Positions 53,405 to 63,520 of a DNA stretch of 64,000 nt are shown here, one piece after another. The stretch is from contig NZ_REFU01000001.1 of NCBI RefSeq assembly GCF_003688915.1, positions 2,480,001 to 2,544,000 on the forward strand, read 5' to 3'. A program made the translations under genes and the position numbers. Below the pieces are notes generated by a model. It was not told the origin of the DNA and made no database searches. It saw only the letters and a list, made by a program, of their open reading frames with translations. Within the stretch, counting starts at the first letter, position 1; each line of letters starts with the position of its first letter. This stretch comes from Rhodococcus sp. SBT000017 (GTDB taxonomy: Bacteria > Actinomycetota > Actinomycetes > Mycobacteriales > Mycobacteriaceae).

Positions 53405-53422
53405 AAACTACGATCGTAGTTT
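53405..53422. promoter_or_regulatory. Perfect 18-bp palindrome, probable TetR operator
   Basis: AAACTACGATCGTAGTTT is a perfect palindrome about 45 bp upstream of the alpha/beta hydrolase start, in the gap after the TetR gene. The TetR protein encoded at 53482-54123 is the natural candidate to bind it. Confidence 0.6.
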
Positions 53423-53481
53423 TCCGATACCGTACGCGGACGACCCGCAGAGCGATTCGAGACCAGAACACGACATCGACG

Positions 53482-54123
53482 TCAGGGCTCGAGCAACCTA
53501 CGAACTACCTGCTGGACGTCGGCGCGCGTCGGTGCCCGGACTCCCGCGGTGACGTGCGCGAGAAGCACACCGTCCGCCCAGGCCACGAGCTGAATCGCCG
53601 GGTCGAGAGAGGCGTCCTCGGAACCGACACCGGCTGCGGCGCAGAGCAACTCGGCCAACGCCGTGAAGCGGCCGCGCGCGGCGATCAACAACGGTGCCAA
53701 TTCGTCGGATCGTGAGGACTCGAGAATCAGCGTGTAGCGCGCGACGAGCAACGTGCGATTGACCGGCAACAGCCACGCGTCGACCACGTCGGCGAATACA
53801 TCGGCGGCGGTGGACCCACTCCACGGACCGGGCTCACGGTCGCCCAGAGCGTCGTGCACGACCACCATTTCCTGCTCTACGAGCGCATCGAGCGCGGCCC
53901 GCAGCAGATCGATGCGCCGACGAAAGACATTCGAGGTCGAACCGGCAGGAATCCCGAGCGCCTTGTCGAGACGACGGTGAGTCAGTCCGTGCACACCGTC
54001 GGTCGCCAGCAGTTCGATAGCCCCGTCGGCCAGAAGACGACGACGATCGGAGCCGTGGGAACCGCTCACCCGAGTCACGGGCTTCAGTGTATGGAGAACT
54101 GAGCCGAAATCGGATAACGCCAT
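53482..54123 (-). CDS. TetR-family regulator
   Basis: A 213-residue TetR protein; HTH region GAIELLATDGVHGLTHRRLD and KALGIPAGSTSNVFRRRID (about residues 35-75). ATG 54123 leaves a ~25-residue lead before the HTH; a GTG at 54078 would be more typical in length, so the start is uncertain. Likely controls the hydrolase gene through the palindrome at 53405. Confidence 0.85.
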   Translation of the reverse strand: MALSDFGSVLHTLKPVTRVSGSHGSDRRRLLADGAIELLATDGVHGLTHRRLDKALGIPAGSTSNVFRRRIDLLRAALDALVEQEMVVVHDALGDREPGPWSGSTAADVFADVVDAWLLPVNRTLLVARYTLILESSRSDELAPLLIAARGRFTALAELLCAAAGVGSEDASLDPAIQLVAWADGVLLAHVTAGVRAPTRADVQQVVRRLLEP

Positions 54124-54140
54124 CGGGGTGAGGGACACCC

Positions 54141-54596
54141 TCAGCTCGGGCTGACTCGATCCCTTCGAGTGACTCGAGATCGGTCGGAGGTATCGATGTG
54201 CGCGATACCGTGCCAATCCCAATAGATTCGGTGCCTCGAGATGAGGGGGCCGTCCAGTTCCACGATCTCGACGAGATCGAGTTTGTCGCCGTTCGTCGTC
54301 TGGCGTGGGTGTTCCCAGACCAGGCGGTGCCCGTCGAACGTGAAGATGTCCCTGCCGTGGGGCGACGGCGATGTGTTCTCGTCGAATCGCTTTCGCGTCG
54401 TTTCCTGCAGGAAGCTGTCGAGTGCGATTCTTCCCTGGACTATTCCGGATCTCAGATCGAACAGCACTGGCACAAGGGGGCTTTCGAGAACCGCATCTGC
54501 CGCGTAGAGCTCCGACAGAGCGGGCGCGTCGCGTTCCTCGATGCGCTTGTGCCATTCACGAAAGACATAGGAGGCTTGCTCCAGGGTTGCGGCCAC
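54141..54596 (-). CDS. SnoaL/NTF2-like small protein
   Basis: A 151-residue protein with a cone-shaped NTF2-like pattern: FREWHKRIEERDAPALSELY, then ALDSFLQETTRKRF and VEIVELDGPLISRHRIYWDW. The family includes isomerases and hydrolases, often with no clear function. GTG 54596 is preferred because AGGGA lies 7 bp upstream and a longer reading overlaps the upstream gene. TGAGGG-ACA-CCCTCA (54129-54143) at its end may be a terminator hairpin. Confidence 0.68.
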   Translation of the reverse strand: MAATLEQASYVFREWHKRIEERDAPALSELYAADAVLESPLVPVLFDLRSGIVQGRIALDSFLQETTRKRFDENTSPSPHGRDIFTFDGHRLVWEHPRQTTNGDKLDLVEIVELDGPLISRHRIYWDWHGIAHIDTSDRSRVTRRDRVSPS

Positions 54597-54612
54597 GTCG
54601 AATCCCTGTGCG

Positions 54613-55077
54613 TTATTGGACGGTGACGATGGCGGAGGCCTGTTCCACCGTGTACGACGTCCAGGGGATCTGCGCCAAGAACTCGTCGAGACCTGGGTAG
54701 TCCGAGATCCACGCGGTCGTCGAGTCACCCTCGGTCAGCGTGCACGACGCCAACGCGACGTACGTGCCTGCCGGCACGTCGGTGACCACCTGCGTGGTGG
54801 TGCCTGCCGGCACCTCCCCGCCCCTGTAGAGGGACTGTCCGTTTCCGATCACTTCACCGACCGGGGGAAGCACTCCGTCGGGTGCCGGCGCGAGCGACGT
54901 CCCGCAGGTGATCACGCTGCCCGAGTTGTTCGTGATCGTGTTCTCGACGCTCGAACCGACAGCAGTGAACGAGTAGGTGACGTCCCCGGGTTCGGCAGCC
55001 AGCGCGGACGCAGGCGATACGAGTAGCAGAAGGGCCGCTGCTGCGGCAACACCGGTGGTTCGCGCAAAGATTCGCAT
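54613..55077 (-). CDS. Small secreted protein, unknown function
   Basis: A 154-residue protein with a clear signal peptide (RIFARTTGVAAAAALLLLVS then PASALAAEPG, cleavage about residue 28). The mature part is mainly beta (VTYSFTAVGSSVENTITNNS; QVVTDVPAGTYVALASC) with two Cys that could form a disulfide. No family recognised. ATG 55077. It ends 17 bp before the SnoaL-like gene. Confidence 0.75.
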   Translation of the reverse strand: MRIFARTTGVAAAAALLLLVSPASALAAEPGDVTYSFTAVGSSVENTITNNSGSVITCGTSLAPAPDGVLPPVGEVIGNGQSLYRGGEVPAGTTTQVVTDVPAGTYVALASCTLTEGDSTTAWISDYPGLDEFLAQIPWTSYTVEQASAIVTVQ

Positions 55078-55370
55078 ATCTCGTCCCCGTCGTCGAGTTG
55101 TGCCGTTCGAGGAGCATTGTGCCCCAACAGAAGCCGTTTGGCACCTTCCGGTCCACAAGTCCTGAACCGATATCCGAAACCCGCGAACTCACGGTTGTCG
55201 TGTCCGATTCGGGACCTTCCGACTTTGGGTCGCAGCGGATCTGCTGCGTGGCAACGCGTCGGGCATCGAGGTCGCCAACCGGTGTCGAAGTCTATTACGC
55301 CAACCGTTCTCGGTTGTTCACCTGCGGGTCGGCGAGAATTCCGCGGCCGTGAGCTTGCGCGGATCGGAAG
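55078..55370. other. Intergenic stretch, no gene
   Basis: About 290 bp between the barstar-like gene end and the secreted-protein start. It should hold the promoter of the latter. The only structure seen is CAACCG-TTCT-CGGTTG near 55301-55316, a short inverted repeat. Confidence 0.4.
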
Positions 55371-56675
55371 TCAACCGAGCGACGGGTACTTCTCGAACGC
55401 ATCGGCCAGAAATGGACCACCGAACGGAGTCTCGCTCATCTGCTCGAAAGGCAGCCCGCGCCCGGTGACGGCCTCGAAAATCCGTTCGCCGAGCACGCTG
55501 CGATCTCCTGTTCCCCGCGTGGCAATGCATATCTCGTAAAGGTCCTGTCCGGGTCCACGAAGCTTGAACGAGCTCGAGTGTCGCTCATCGGATTGCCCCG
55601 CACGTTCCGACGCCAGATCGACACGAGTGCAGTATCGCCCGACCTCGTCGAGAATCGGAGCCGTCGCCGACTCCAACCGAAGGGCGAGATCTTCGGCTTC
55701 ATCTGCCGTTGCGTAGAACTGAAACCCGAACTCGATGATGGTCGACTCGTCGAACGGCTCGGGCGGGTCGGGCGGGAACCCCGTCACCGTCGCCTGCGAG
55801 ACGTCCGTGCCGCCTACTTTTCCGAGTTCGTCACCGGCGGTTTCGACAAGGCACAACATTGCGTGCCCGTACAGCGCGGACAGCCGAGCTTGGCGCGCGA
55901 ATACGTCGAGCACCCCCAGCGCCGTCGGTCGATCGATATCGAGAAGAGAATCGAAGCCGGCGATGGCCAACACTGTTCCGGCACTGTTCGATTCGCTTCC
56001 GTAGCTGTACCGCCCCACGTCACCGAGACAATCGTTCAGTGCGTCGAGGTTTGTCCGTAGTAGCCAGGAAAGGACAACGCGGTAGCGAGGGCCGTATGCA
56101 TATCGGCAGTATCGAGCCAGAGGCCGGCATCGAGGGAGTGCACCACATAGTCGAGATCTGCCAGGTGTGCGCTCGCGGTGTCGAGTCCGAAACGGTCTCC
56201 ATACCGATGGACGGAGCCGTTCTGTAGCAGTTGCCAATCGAAACCGAAGGGCCTGTACGACGAACAGTTCGTGATCGGTGGGATCGAAAGTGACTGCCCT
56301 ACTGGACACCTCCAGAGAGATCGAACGCATCGAGATCCTGATGTGTCCCACATCGACCGCGTCGAGTTCCTCGCGACCGAACACGATGTACTTCCAGTCG
56401 CCGTCGACCCATTCGGTTCGTACGTGGTTGCGGTCGAGATCGGCCAGCGTCACATCGGTGTTGCCACCAGTCGGGCTGTGGGCCGGCACTCGGGCGAAGT
56501 AGGGGTTGCCCTCGACCGGAAGATGGGCAACCACCGCACCGGTCTCGAGGTCGCCGCCGACGATCTCGATGTTCATCCGACCCGGCCACCATCGCGGAAT
56601 CGGAATCTGCAGATCGCGCAGCTTCCGTTTGTACTCGCGATTTGCCGGTTGGTCCTGCCAGTCGGGCATGGGCAT
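55371..56675 (-). CDS. Barstar-like protein with two compensating frame changes
   Basis: Read straight through, this gives 434 residues, but the middle (about 56053-56250) makes no sense in that frame. In the next frame it reads as barstar: LWLDTADMHTALATALSFPG then YYG, and the first frame resumes at TNLDALNDCLGDVG. The barstar signature FPxYYGxNLDALxDCL is thus broken by a 1-bp loss near 56053; a 1-bp gain near 56250 restores the frame upstream. Barstars inhibit secreted ribonucleases. The ~140-residue N-terminal part is unrecognised. Either a damaged gene or sequence error; no toxin gene adjoins it. Confidence 0.55.
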   Translation of the reverse strand: MPMPDWQDQPANREYKRKLRDLQIPIPRWWPGRMNIEIVGGDLETGAVVAHLPVEGNPYFARVPAHSPTGGNTDVTLADLDRNHVRTEWVDGDWKYIVFGREELDAVDVGHIRISMRSISLEVSSRAVTFDPTDHELFVVQALRFRLATATERLRPSVWRPFRTRHRERTPGRSRLCGALPRCRPLARYCRYAYGPRYRVVLSWLLRTNLDALNDCLGDVGRYSYGSESNSAGTVLAIAGFDSLLDIDRPTALGVLDVFARQARLSALYGHAMLCLVETAGDELGKVGGTDVSQATVTGFPPDPPEPFDESTIIEFGFQFYATADEAEDLALRLESATAPILDEVGRYCTRVDLASERAGQSDERHSSSFKLRGPGQDLYEICIATRGTGDRSVLGERIFEAVTGRGLPFEQMSETPFGGPFLADAFEKYPSLG

Positions 56676-56721
56676 TCATCGAGCATGTCATGAACTTCCG
56701 AAGGACTGACTCCTCGAACGT

Positions 56722-57786
56722 TCACAGGTCGAACGACACCGAGTTTCCGCCCGCCCGCTTCGCGGCGTACATCGCAACGTCCGCTCGGCTCCAGGCTTCG
56801 CGGAAGTCACGAGCAACGGACGTCGCCTCGAGGTGAGCAACGCCGACGCTCACTGTGACACCCACCTCCGGGTCTGCTGCCAGTCGTGTCTGTAGCGCGG
56901 CGACCTGTTCGATCGCCGCGTCTGTGTCGACGTAGGTGAGGATCGCGAATTCTTCGCCGCCGGTGCGCGCGGTGATGGCGGGCGGCGGGAATGCCGCGTC
57001 GATCGCCTCGGCGGTCACTCGAAGTACTACGTCACCGTGTGCGTGCCCGAACCGGTCGTTCACGAGCTTGAATCCATCCAGATCCACGACGAGCACAGCC
57101 GCTGTGCTGCCGTGCCCGTCCGGGTCGTTGCCTCGCTGAGTGATCGCAGCGTCCAATCCTCGCCTGTTTCTGAGCCCGGTCAGCGGATCGTAGAAGGCAG
57201 TGGCCGCGTCGCTGCGCAACAACAACAGAAGTGACTGGGTCAGTATCGGCGCAGAGAACAAGATCAAGGTCAGAAGAATCAGGTAGGCGTACGCCAGGAC
57301 CACATCGGCCGAAGGCTCCATGACAGCCCTGAACAACAGGGCTCCGGTCACCGCAACGGACCAGGTCTGATGAGCCACGAACAACTTCGGACTGTGGAAG
57401 ACCGCGATGTAGCTGCCGATGATCCCGAGGGCCGCTGCCCCAGGGAGCGCGACGAACGGATCGGCCAACAGGAACAACACGGCTGCGATCGCCACCTCGA
57501 TGTAGGCGACGAACAACCGAGACACCTTCTCGGTAGGAAAGGGTCCGCGGACCCAGGCGACTCCGACCACCGTGTTCGCCACAGCGATCGCATAGCCGGC
57601 TTTCTCGGAAGTACCGGAGTCGAACCCTGCAGGAGTATGAGCAGCGGCGACGCACAGAGCCGCGAAGAACCCGCACCAGATGCCCACCGCGACGTGGACG
57701 TGGCTCAGCAGCGGACTCATCCGATGGTAGGCGGCCGACCAGGCGAAATCGGCGGGAAACGACCACCATCGTCGAAGCAGATGCAT
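56722..57786 (-). CDS. Membrane diguanylate cyclase (GGDEF domain)
   Basis: A 354-residue protein with six or seven N-terminal helices (about residues 25-190) and a C-terminal GGDEF domain: YDPLTGLRNRRGLDAAI, VVDLDGFKLVNDRFGHAHGD and the active-site RTGGEEFAI, so it should make c-di-GMP. No EAL domain. It probably senses an envelope signal through its membrane part. ATG 57786 is used; an in-frame start at 57834 is possible. Confidence 0.88.
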   Translation of the reverse strand: MHLLRRWWSFPADFAWSAAYHRMSPLLSHVHVAVGIWCGFFAALCVAAAHTPAGFDSGTSEKAGYAIAVANTVVGVAWVRGPFPTEKVSRLFVAYIEVAIAAVLFLLADPFVALPGAAALGIIGSYIAVFHSPKLFVAHQTWSVAVTGALLFRAVMEPSADVVLAYAYLILLTLILFSAPILTQSLLLLLRSDAATAFYDPLTGLRNRRGLDAAITQRGNDPDGHGSTAAVLVVDLDGFKLVNDRFGHAHGDVVLRVTAEAIDAAFPPPAITARTGGEEFAILTYVDTDAAIEQVAALQTRLAADPEVGVTVSVGVAHLEATSVARDFREAWSRADVAMYAAKRAGGNSVSFDL

Positions 57787-57933
57787 GTGGATGTGGCCTT
57801 CGGGTACGAGGGTGACGCCACCACGACTCGACACTCGTGCACCGAGCCGACCCCGAGTCCCGTGGCGACGGGTTCATTCTGCCAGGGGGCGCGATGCTCG
57901 TTGAAAGCGGAACGATGTAGCGCCTGCATCAGT

Positions 57934-58353
57934 TCAAGCGGGAGCAAGCCGAAAGATCGGGAATCGACGGCCTTCAGCGGTCTCGACGTATTTCGCGAAT
58001 CCGGAGGAGGCATCGAGAAACTTCTGCCAACTGCTGTCCCATTCGACATCGGGGACTTCCGAGGCCTTCACCGCGACGGTCTGTACCGCGCCGTCCACCG
58101 GCACCTCGATGTCGACGGCAGGGTGTGCGCGCAGATTGTGAACCCAGGCAGGGTCTTTGGGTGAACCGGCTGCCGAGCCGACGATCAACCAGCTGCCCTC
58201 CTCGGGAATTGCCATCAGCGGGTTCAGCCGGATCTCGCCACTCCTGGCACCGATCGAGTGCACGACGACGAGGGAGTCGCCGAAGCCGGCCGTGGATACG
58301 CGTCCGCCGTTTCCGCGGAACTCCTCGATGATCATCTGGTTGAAGTCGGTCAC
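57934..58353 (-). CDS. Deazaflavin (F420)-dependent nitroreductase family protein (Ddn-like)
   Basis: A 139-residue split-barrel protein: GNGGRVSTAGFGDSLVVVHS, GARSGEIRLNPLMAIPEEG, and the family ending SAAGSPKDPAWVHNLRAHP and FLDASSGFAKYVE. Family members use F420H2 to reduce quinones or nitro compounds; some members bind other flavins. ATG 58353. Confidence 0.88.
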   Translation of the reverse strand: MTDFNQMIIEEFRGNGGRVSTAGFGDSLVVVHSIGARSGEIRLNPLMAIPEEGSWLIVGSAAGSPKDPAWVHNLRAHPAVDIEVPVDGAVQTVAVKASEVPDVEWDSSWQKFLDASSGFAKYVETAEGRRFPIFRLAPA

Positions 58354-58437
58354 ATCGCTATTGTGCCGCGGGCATCGCGTGCGCAGGCCGGTTCCTCGCC
58401 GGTGCCCCGGAGCAGACGATTTCCATCACCGTCGACC

Positions 58438-58456
58438 AAAGGTTAGCCTGTGCTCA
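58438..58456. promoter_or_regulatory. Partial IdeR-like iron box
   Basis: AAAGGTTAGCCTGTGCTCA keeps one half of the IdeR/DtxR consensus (TTAGGTTAGGCTAACCTAA) with a degenerate other half, about 14 of 19 positions. It is 78-96 bp before the siderophore-binding protein start. Confidence 0.5.
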
Positions 58457-58533
58457 TGCGCGCCACGGGCGTGCTGCGCCGTCGGGTAATCCCCGGCGGC
58501 TCGTTGCTGTCTGAACCCCGAAGGACATTTCAC

Positions 58534-59580
58534 GTGCTCAACGTTCGTCGCCGCGCAGGCACCCTCGCCGTCGCTGCTGCCCTGGTCGGATCGCTCGTCG
58601 CGTGCGGGGCATCCGAAGAGGTACCCGACGCGGCCGCGGAAGCCACCGATGGCGGGACGTCGTATCCGCTGACGATCGAGAACTGCGGCGAGTCGGTCAC
58701 CTTCGACTCCGCCCCGCAGCGAGTGGTCTCGCTCGATCAGAACTCCACCGAAATTCTTCTCTCACTGGGTGTGCAGGACCGTATGGTGGGCACCGCGTCC
58801 TGGACCGATCCGGTCCGCGAGAACCTCGCCGACGCGAACGCATCGGTTCCCCGGCTGGCCGACAATGCTCCCACCTACGAGGTCGTGGTCGACAAAGAAC
58901 CCGACCTCGTCACCGCATCGTTCGGACGCCACTTCGAGCAGGGCGGCGTCGCGCAGCGTTCGCGCTTCACCGAAACCGGTGCTGCCACGTATCTTTCCCC
59001 CACCGACTGCGACGCCGGTCGTAGCGTCAACGGGGGCAACACCCGAACGACGCCGCTCACCATGGAGTCCCTGTACCAGGAGATCACCGAACTCGCAGCG
59101 ATCTTCGACGTCAACGCCCGCGGTGCCGAGTTCGTCGACGAACTGAAGACCCGCATGGCCGACGCCACCGCAACCACGGCGAAATCCGATGTCTCCGTGG
59201 CATTCTGGTTCGCGGACACCAAGAGCCCGTACATCGCAGGCGGACGCGGCTCGGCCGATCTGCTCGCCCGAACGGTCGGGATGACGAACGTCTTCGCCGA
59301 TACCGACGACGACTGGCCTGCCGTCGGATGGGAGACCATGGTGGATCGAGATCCGACCGTCCTGGTTCTGGGCGACCTGGCGCGCAACCGTTTTCCCGGT
59401 GACCTGCTCGCCGACAAGATCGCATTCCTCGAGTCCGACCCCGTCACCAGCACGATGGCCGCCGTCCGCGACAAGCGCTACATCTCGCTGCACGGTGCGG
59501 AGATGAACCCGTCGATCCGGGCCGTCGACGGCGTCGAGAAGGTGTCCGCCGGACTGCGCGACCTGGGACTGTCGTCCTGA
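58534..59580 (+). CDS. Iron-siderophore ABC transporter substrate-binding lipoprotein
   Basis: A 348-residue lipoprotein: basic start LNVRRRAGTLAVAAALVGSL with lipobox VAC (about residue 25), then a TroA-like fold (CGESVTFDSAPQRVVSLDQN; STEILLSLGVQDRMVGTASW). GTG 58534 is chosen since GAAGGA lies 8 bp upstream; upstream in-frame starts add a non-signal extension. It is separate from the RiPP-linked importer. Confidence 0.9.
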   Translation: MLNVRRRAGTLAVAAALVGSLVACGASEEVPDAAAEATDGGTSYPLTIENCGESVTFDSAPQRVVSLDQNSTEILLSLGVQDRMVGTASWTDPVRENLADANASVPRLADNAPTYEVVVDKEPDLVTASFGRHFEQGGVAQRSRFTETGAATYLSPTDCDAGRSVNGGNTRTTPLTMESLYQEITELAAIFDVNARGAEFVDELKTRMADATATTAKSDVSVAFWFADTKSPYIAGGRGSADLLARTVGMTNVFADTDDDWPAVGWETMVDRDPTVLVLGDLARNRFPGDLLADKIAFLESDPVTSTMAAVRDKRYISLHGAEMNPSIRAVDGVEKVSAGLRDLGLSS

Positions 59581-59645
59581 CCGCGACCATCACCCCCCGG
59601 CGCACCGCCAAGCGATCGCAGACCTCCCGCCACCTGTGGCGTTGG

Positions 59646-60640
59646 GTGTTGGCCCTGCTGGGCGGTGTCGTGCTGTGCGTGGTGTCGATTCTCGTCGCCA
59701 TCACGCTCGGGCCGGCGAACATCTCGCTGGTCAACGTCCGCGATGTGGTGCTCAATCACCTCGGCGTCACCGACGTCCCGGTGAAGGTGTCGAAGAACGC
59801 GATCGTCTGGGAGGAACGGCTGCCCCGAGCGCTGGTCGCCGCCGCCAGTGGCGTCGGGCTCGGAATCTGCGGCGTCATCATGCAGTCGCTTCTGCGCAAT
59901 CCGCTGGCGGACCCGTTCGTTCTCGGGGTGTCCTCGGGTGCGTCGACGGGAGCCGTCGTGGTCGGCGTTCTCGGTGTCGGAGGTGCCGCACTCGGACTGT
60001 CGGGAGGCGCGTTCATCGGCGCGCTCGTCGCGTTCGCTCTGGTGCTCTTCCTCGCCCGCATGTCCGGCAGCGGAAACGACCGCGTCATCCTCGCCGGTGT
60101 CGCGACCACCCAATTGTTCTCTGCGCTCACCTCGTTCGTGATCTTCGCGTTCGCGGACTCCGACGAGACCCGCGGCGTGATGTTCTGGCTCCTCGGATCG
60201 TTCGAGGGGGTGCGATGGAACGACGTCGTGCTGTGCGTGACGGTGGCGGGTATCGGCGCGGTGGTGTGTTGCTACTACGCGTACGTGCTCGACGCCTTCG
60301 CATTCGGCAACTCGGTGGCATCCTCGCTGGGCTTCGACGTCAAGACGGTGCGCCTGGCACTGCTCGTCGGTACCGCCCTGATCACCGCGACATTGGTCAG
60401 CGTGGCCGGTGCCATCGGCTTCGTCGGCCTCATTCTTCCGCACGCAGCGCGACTGTTGGTGGGACCCAACGACAGCCGCCTCGTGCCAACCACTGCCATC
60501 ATCGGCGCGATCTTCATGGTGTGGGTCGACGCCGTCTCCCGAGTCGCCTTCGCCCCTACCCCACTGCCGGTGGGCGTCGGGACCGCACTGGTCGGCGTTC
60601 CCGCCTTCATCGCAATCATGGCCCGCAAGAGAGGAATTCG

Positions 60641-60644
<4 letters not shown>
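59646..60644 (+). CDS. Iron-siderophore ABC transporter permease (FecCD family)
   Basis: A 332-residue permease: RLPRALVAAASGVGLGICGV, QSLLRNPLADPFVLGVSSGA and GAIGFVGLILPHAARLLVG. The start is uncertain: GTG 59646 is the first standard codon, but an in-frame reading from a CTG at 59577 (overlapping the previous stop) would add a basic N-terminus of 23 residues. A single permease here implies a homodimer. Confidence 0.87.
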
Positions 60645-61462
<818 letters not shown>

Positions 61463-61523
61463 TCGGCCTCGGACTCCAGAGCCCCAGGGGATTGGGTGCC
61501 ACGATTCGTGGTACCCCTGAACA

Positions 61524-63029
61524 ATGAGCGAATCTTCCGGACCGGGCGTTTCGACCACGAGTCTGCCCGCATTCGGGTTCGAGTCGACCTTGGTCGACCA
61601 GGTTCCCGGCGTCACCGTGCCGTGGCAGGGTGCCCACGCACCGGATCCTCGCGTGCTGGTCCTCAACGACGGCCTGGCCCGGTCACTCGCGCTCGACCCG
61701 GCATCCTTGGCCACCGCCGAGGGGGCAGGCGTGCTGTCCGGGTCCGTTCCTCCGGCCGAGACAAGCGCCGTGGCGATGGCCTATGCGGGTCATCAGTTCG
61801 GCAGCTTCCAGCCACTGCTGGGCGACGGCCGAGCGCTGCTCCTCGGCGAACTTCGCGATGATCGGGGCCGCCTGGTCGATCTACATCTCAAAGGGTCGGG
61901 CGCAACACCGTTCTCACGTGGTGGTGACGGACGCGCGGTGGTGGCAGCGATGCTGCGCGAGTACCTGATCAGCGAGGCGATGCATGCGCTGCACATCCCC
62001 ACCACCCGCTCACTCGCAGTCGTCACGACCGGGGAACAGGTCGTGCGAGAGGGAGGCCCGCAACCCGGCGCGGTACTCGCCAGGGTCGCGTCGAGCCATT
62101 TGCGGGTGGGCACCTTCGAGTTCGCTGCTCGGCGGGAAGGACTCGCGCAGACCCTCGCCGACTACGCGACCGCCCGCCACTACCCCGAATTCGTCGAGCG
62201 AGCACCCGAGGATCGCTACCTCGCATTCTTCGAGGCCGTCGTCGAGGCTCAGGCGTCCCTTGTCGCACAATGGATGTCGGTCGGATTCGTACACGGTGTC
62301 ATGAACACCGACAACACGACGATTTCCGGCGAGACGATCGACTACGGGCCGTGCGCCTTTCTGGACGCCTACGATCCCGCCACGGTGTTCAGCTCCATCG
62401 ACCACGGCGGACGCTACGCCTACGGCAACCAACCCGCCGTTCTCGGATGGAACCTGGCGCGATTCGGCGAAACACTACTGCCACTGGTGAATTCGGAGCC
62501 GAACGACGCCATCTCCGCCCTGACCGCGATCCTGGACACGTACGGGGATCGCTACCGGCAGCACTACTCTGCCGCGATGGCTGCCAAACTCGGCCTGGAA
62601 GACGACGCCGTGGACGCGGCGCTCGTCGACGACCTGCACCGGCTGCTGACGGACCACCGCGCCGACTGGACCCTGACCTTCCGCGCCCTCGCCGAGAACC
62701 TACGCGGGAACTCGGCACCGTTCGACTCCCTGGTCCCACCCGATGCGTCCAGGAATTGGCTGGAGGTTTGGCGGGCCGCGGTTTCGGCTCGAGGACAGGA
62801 CTTTTCATCGGTCGCCGACGGTATGGACTGCGTCAACCCGGCATACATCCCCCGCAACCACCTGGTCGACGCTGCGCTCCAGGCTGCGACGAACGGCGAT
62901 CTCGGACCCTTCGAGCGTCTGCTCGAGGTCGTCACGTCACCGTTCGACCGACGCGAGGACAGGTCGGACTACGCCCTGCCTGCGCCCGAGAACTTCAGTG
63001 CCGGCTTTCAGACCTTCTGCGGTACCTGA
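61524..63029 (+). CDS. selO: SelO (YdiU) family protein adenylyltransferase
   Basis: A 501-residue pseudokinase: LVDLHLKGSGATPFSRGGDG (with the Lys), AMLREYLISEAMHALHIPTT, HGVMNTDNTTISGETIDYGP (metal site) and NPAYIPRNHLVD. The family attaches AMP to Ser/Thr/Tyr of proteins. The C-terminus ends TFCGT, with Cys where eukaryotic members have selenocysteine. ATG 61524. Not functionally tied to neighbours. Confidence 0.93.
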   Translation: MSESSGPGVSTTSLPAFGFESTLVDQVPGVTVPWQGAHAPDPRVLVLNDGLARSLALDPASLATAEGAGVLSGSVPPAETSAVAMAYAGHQFGSFQPLLGDGRALLLGELRDDRGRLVDLHLKGSGATPFSRGGDGRAVVAAMLREYLISEAMHALHIPTTRSLAVVTTGEQVVREGGPQPGAVLARVASSHLRVGTFEFAARREGLAQTLADYATARHYPEFVERAPEDRYLAFFEAVVEAQASLVAQWMSVGFVHGVMNTDNTTISGETIDYGPCAFLDAYDPATVFSSIDHGGRYAYGNQPAVLGWNLARFGETLLPLVNSEPNDAISALTAILDTYGDRYRQHYSAAMAAKLGLEDDAVDAALVDDLHRLLTDHRADWTLTFRALAENLRGNSAPFDSLVPPDASRNWLEVWRAAVSARGQDFSSVADGMDCVNPAYIPRNHLVDAALQAATNGDLGPFERLLEVVTSPFDRREDRSDYALPAPENFSAGFQTFCGT

Positions 63030-63050
63030 TTCCTGGGCAATTGATCGTCA

Positions 63051-63494
63051 CTATGGCAGCTCCATGAATTCGATGGTTTCTCCATCCGGCCCCACCGCGT
63101 ACATGACGCGGGTGCCCACCTTGGCACCGCCGGAAATAGGTTGTGGAGTTCCCTGCGCCGTCCAACCGAAGTCCGCGATTCGTGTCAGGACCGCATCGAT
63201 GTCGTCGACCTCGAAGGCAAGATGCGCGAAACCCGGATCATAGGGTCGAGACGACCCCCGCGCCCCCTCCACATCGCGATATTCCAGCAGCTCGATCGTC
63301 TGACCTGCAACGGAAACCACCGCCATTCGGACTGCCGCCCCGTGCGCTCCGGTGACCTCTCCCAGAAATTCCCCGCCCATCTCCCCCGTCCGTTCGAGGG
63401 TCGCGCCGAGACCGTCGGTCCAGAACCGAAGGGCGTCATCGAGGGAACCGACGGCGAAGCCGACGTGGTCGGAGCGAAGGATTCGGAAGGACAT
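63051..63494 (-). CDS. VOC/glyoxalase family protein, methylmalonyl-CoA epimerase-like
   Basis: A 147-residue VOC protein with two beta-alpha-beta units: ILRSDHVGFAVGSLDDALRF, GQTIELLEYRDVEGA, and FAHLAFEVDDIDAVLTRIA with GPDGETIEFMELP. Metal-binding His, Glu and similar residues are in the expected places. The pattern is shared by methylmalonyl-CoA epimerases and dioxygenase-type members; substrate not decided. ATG 63494 follows GGAGG; GTG 63524 overlapping the upstream stop is an alternative. Confidence 0.83.
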   Translation of the reverse strand: MSFRILRSDHVGFAVGSLDDALRFWTDGLGATLERTGEMGGEFLGEVTGAHGAAVRMAVVSVAGQTIELLEYRDVEGARGSSRPYDPGFAHLAFEVDDIDAVLTRIADFGWTAQGTPQPISGGAKVGTRVMYAVGPDGETIEFMELP

Positions 63495-63520
63495 GCCCGG
63501 AGTGCCTCCACCTGGCGCGT

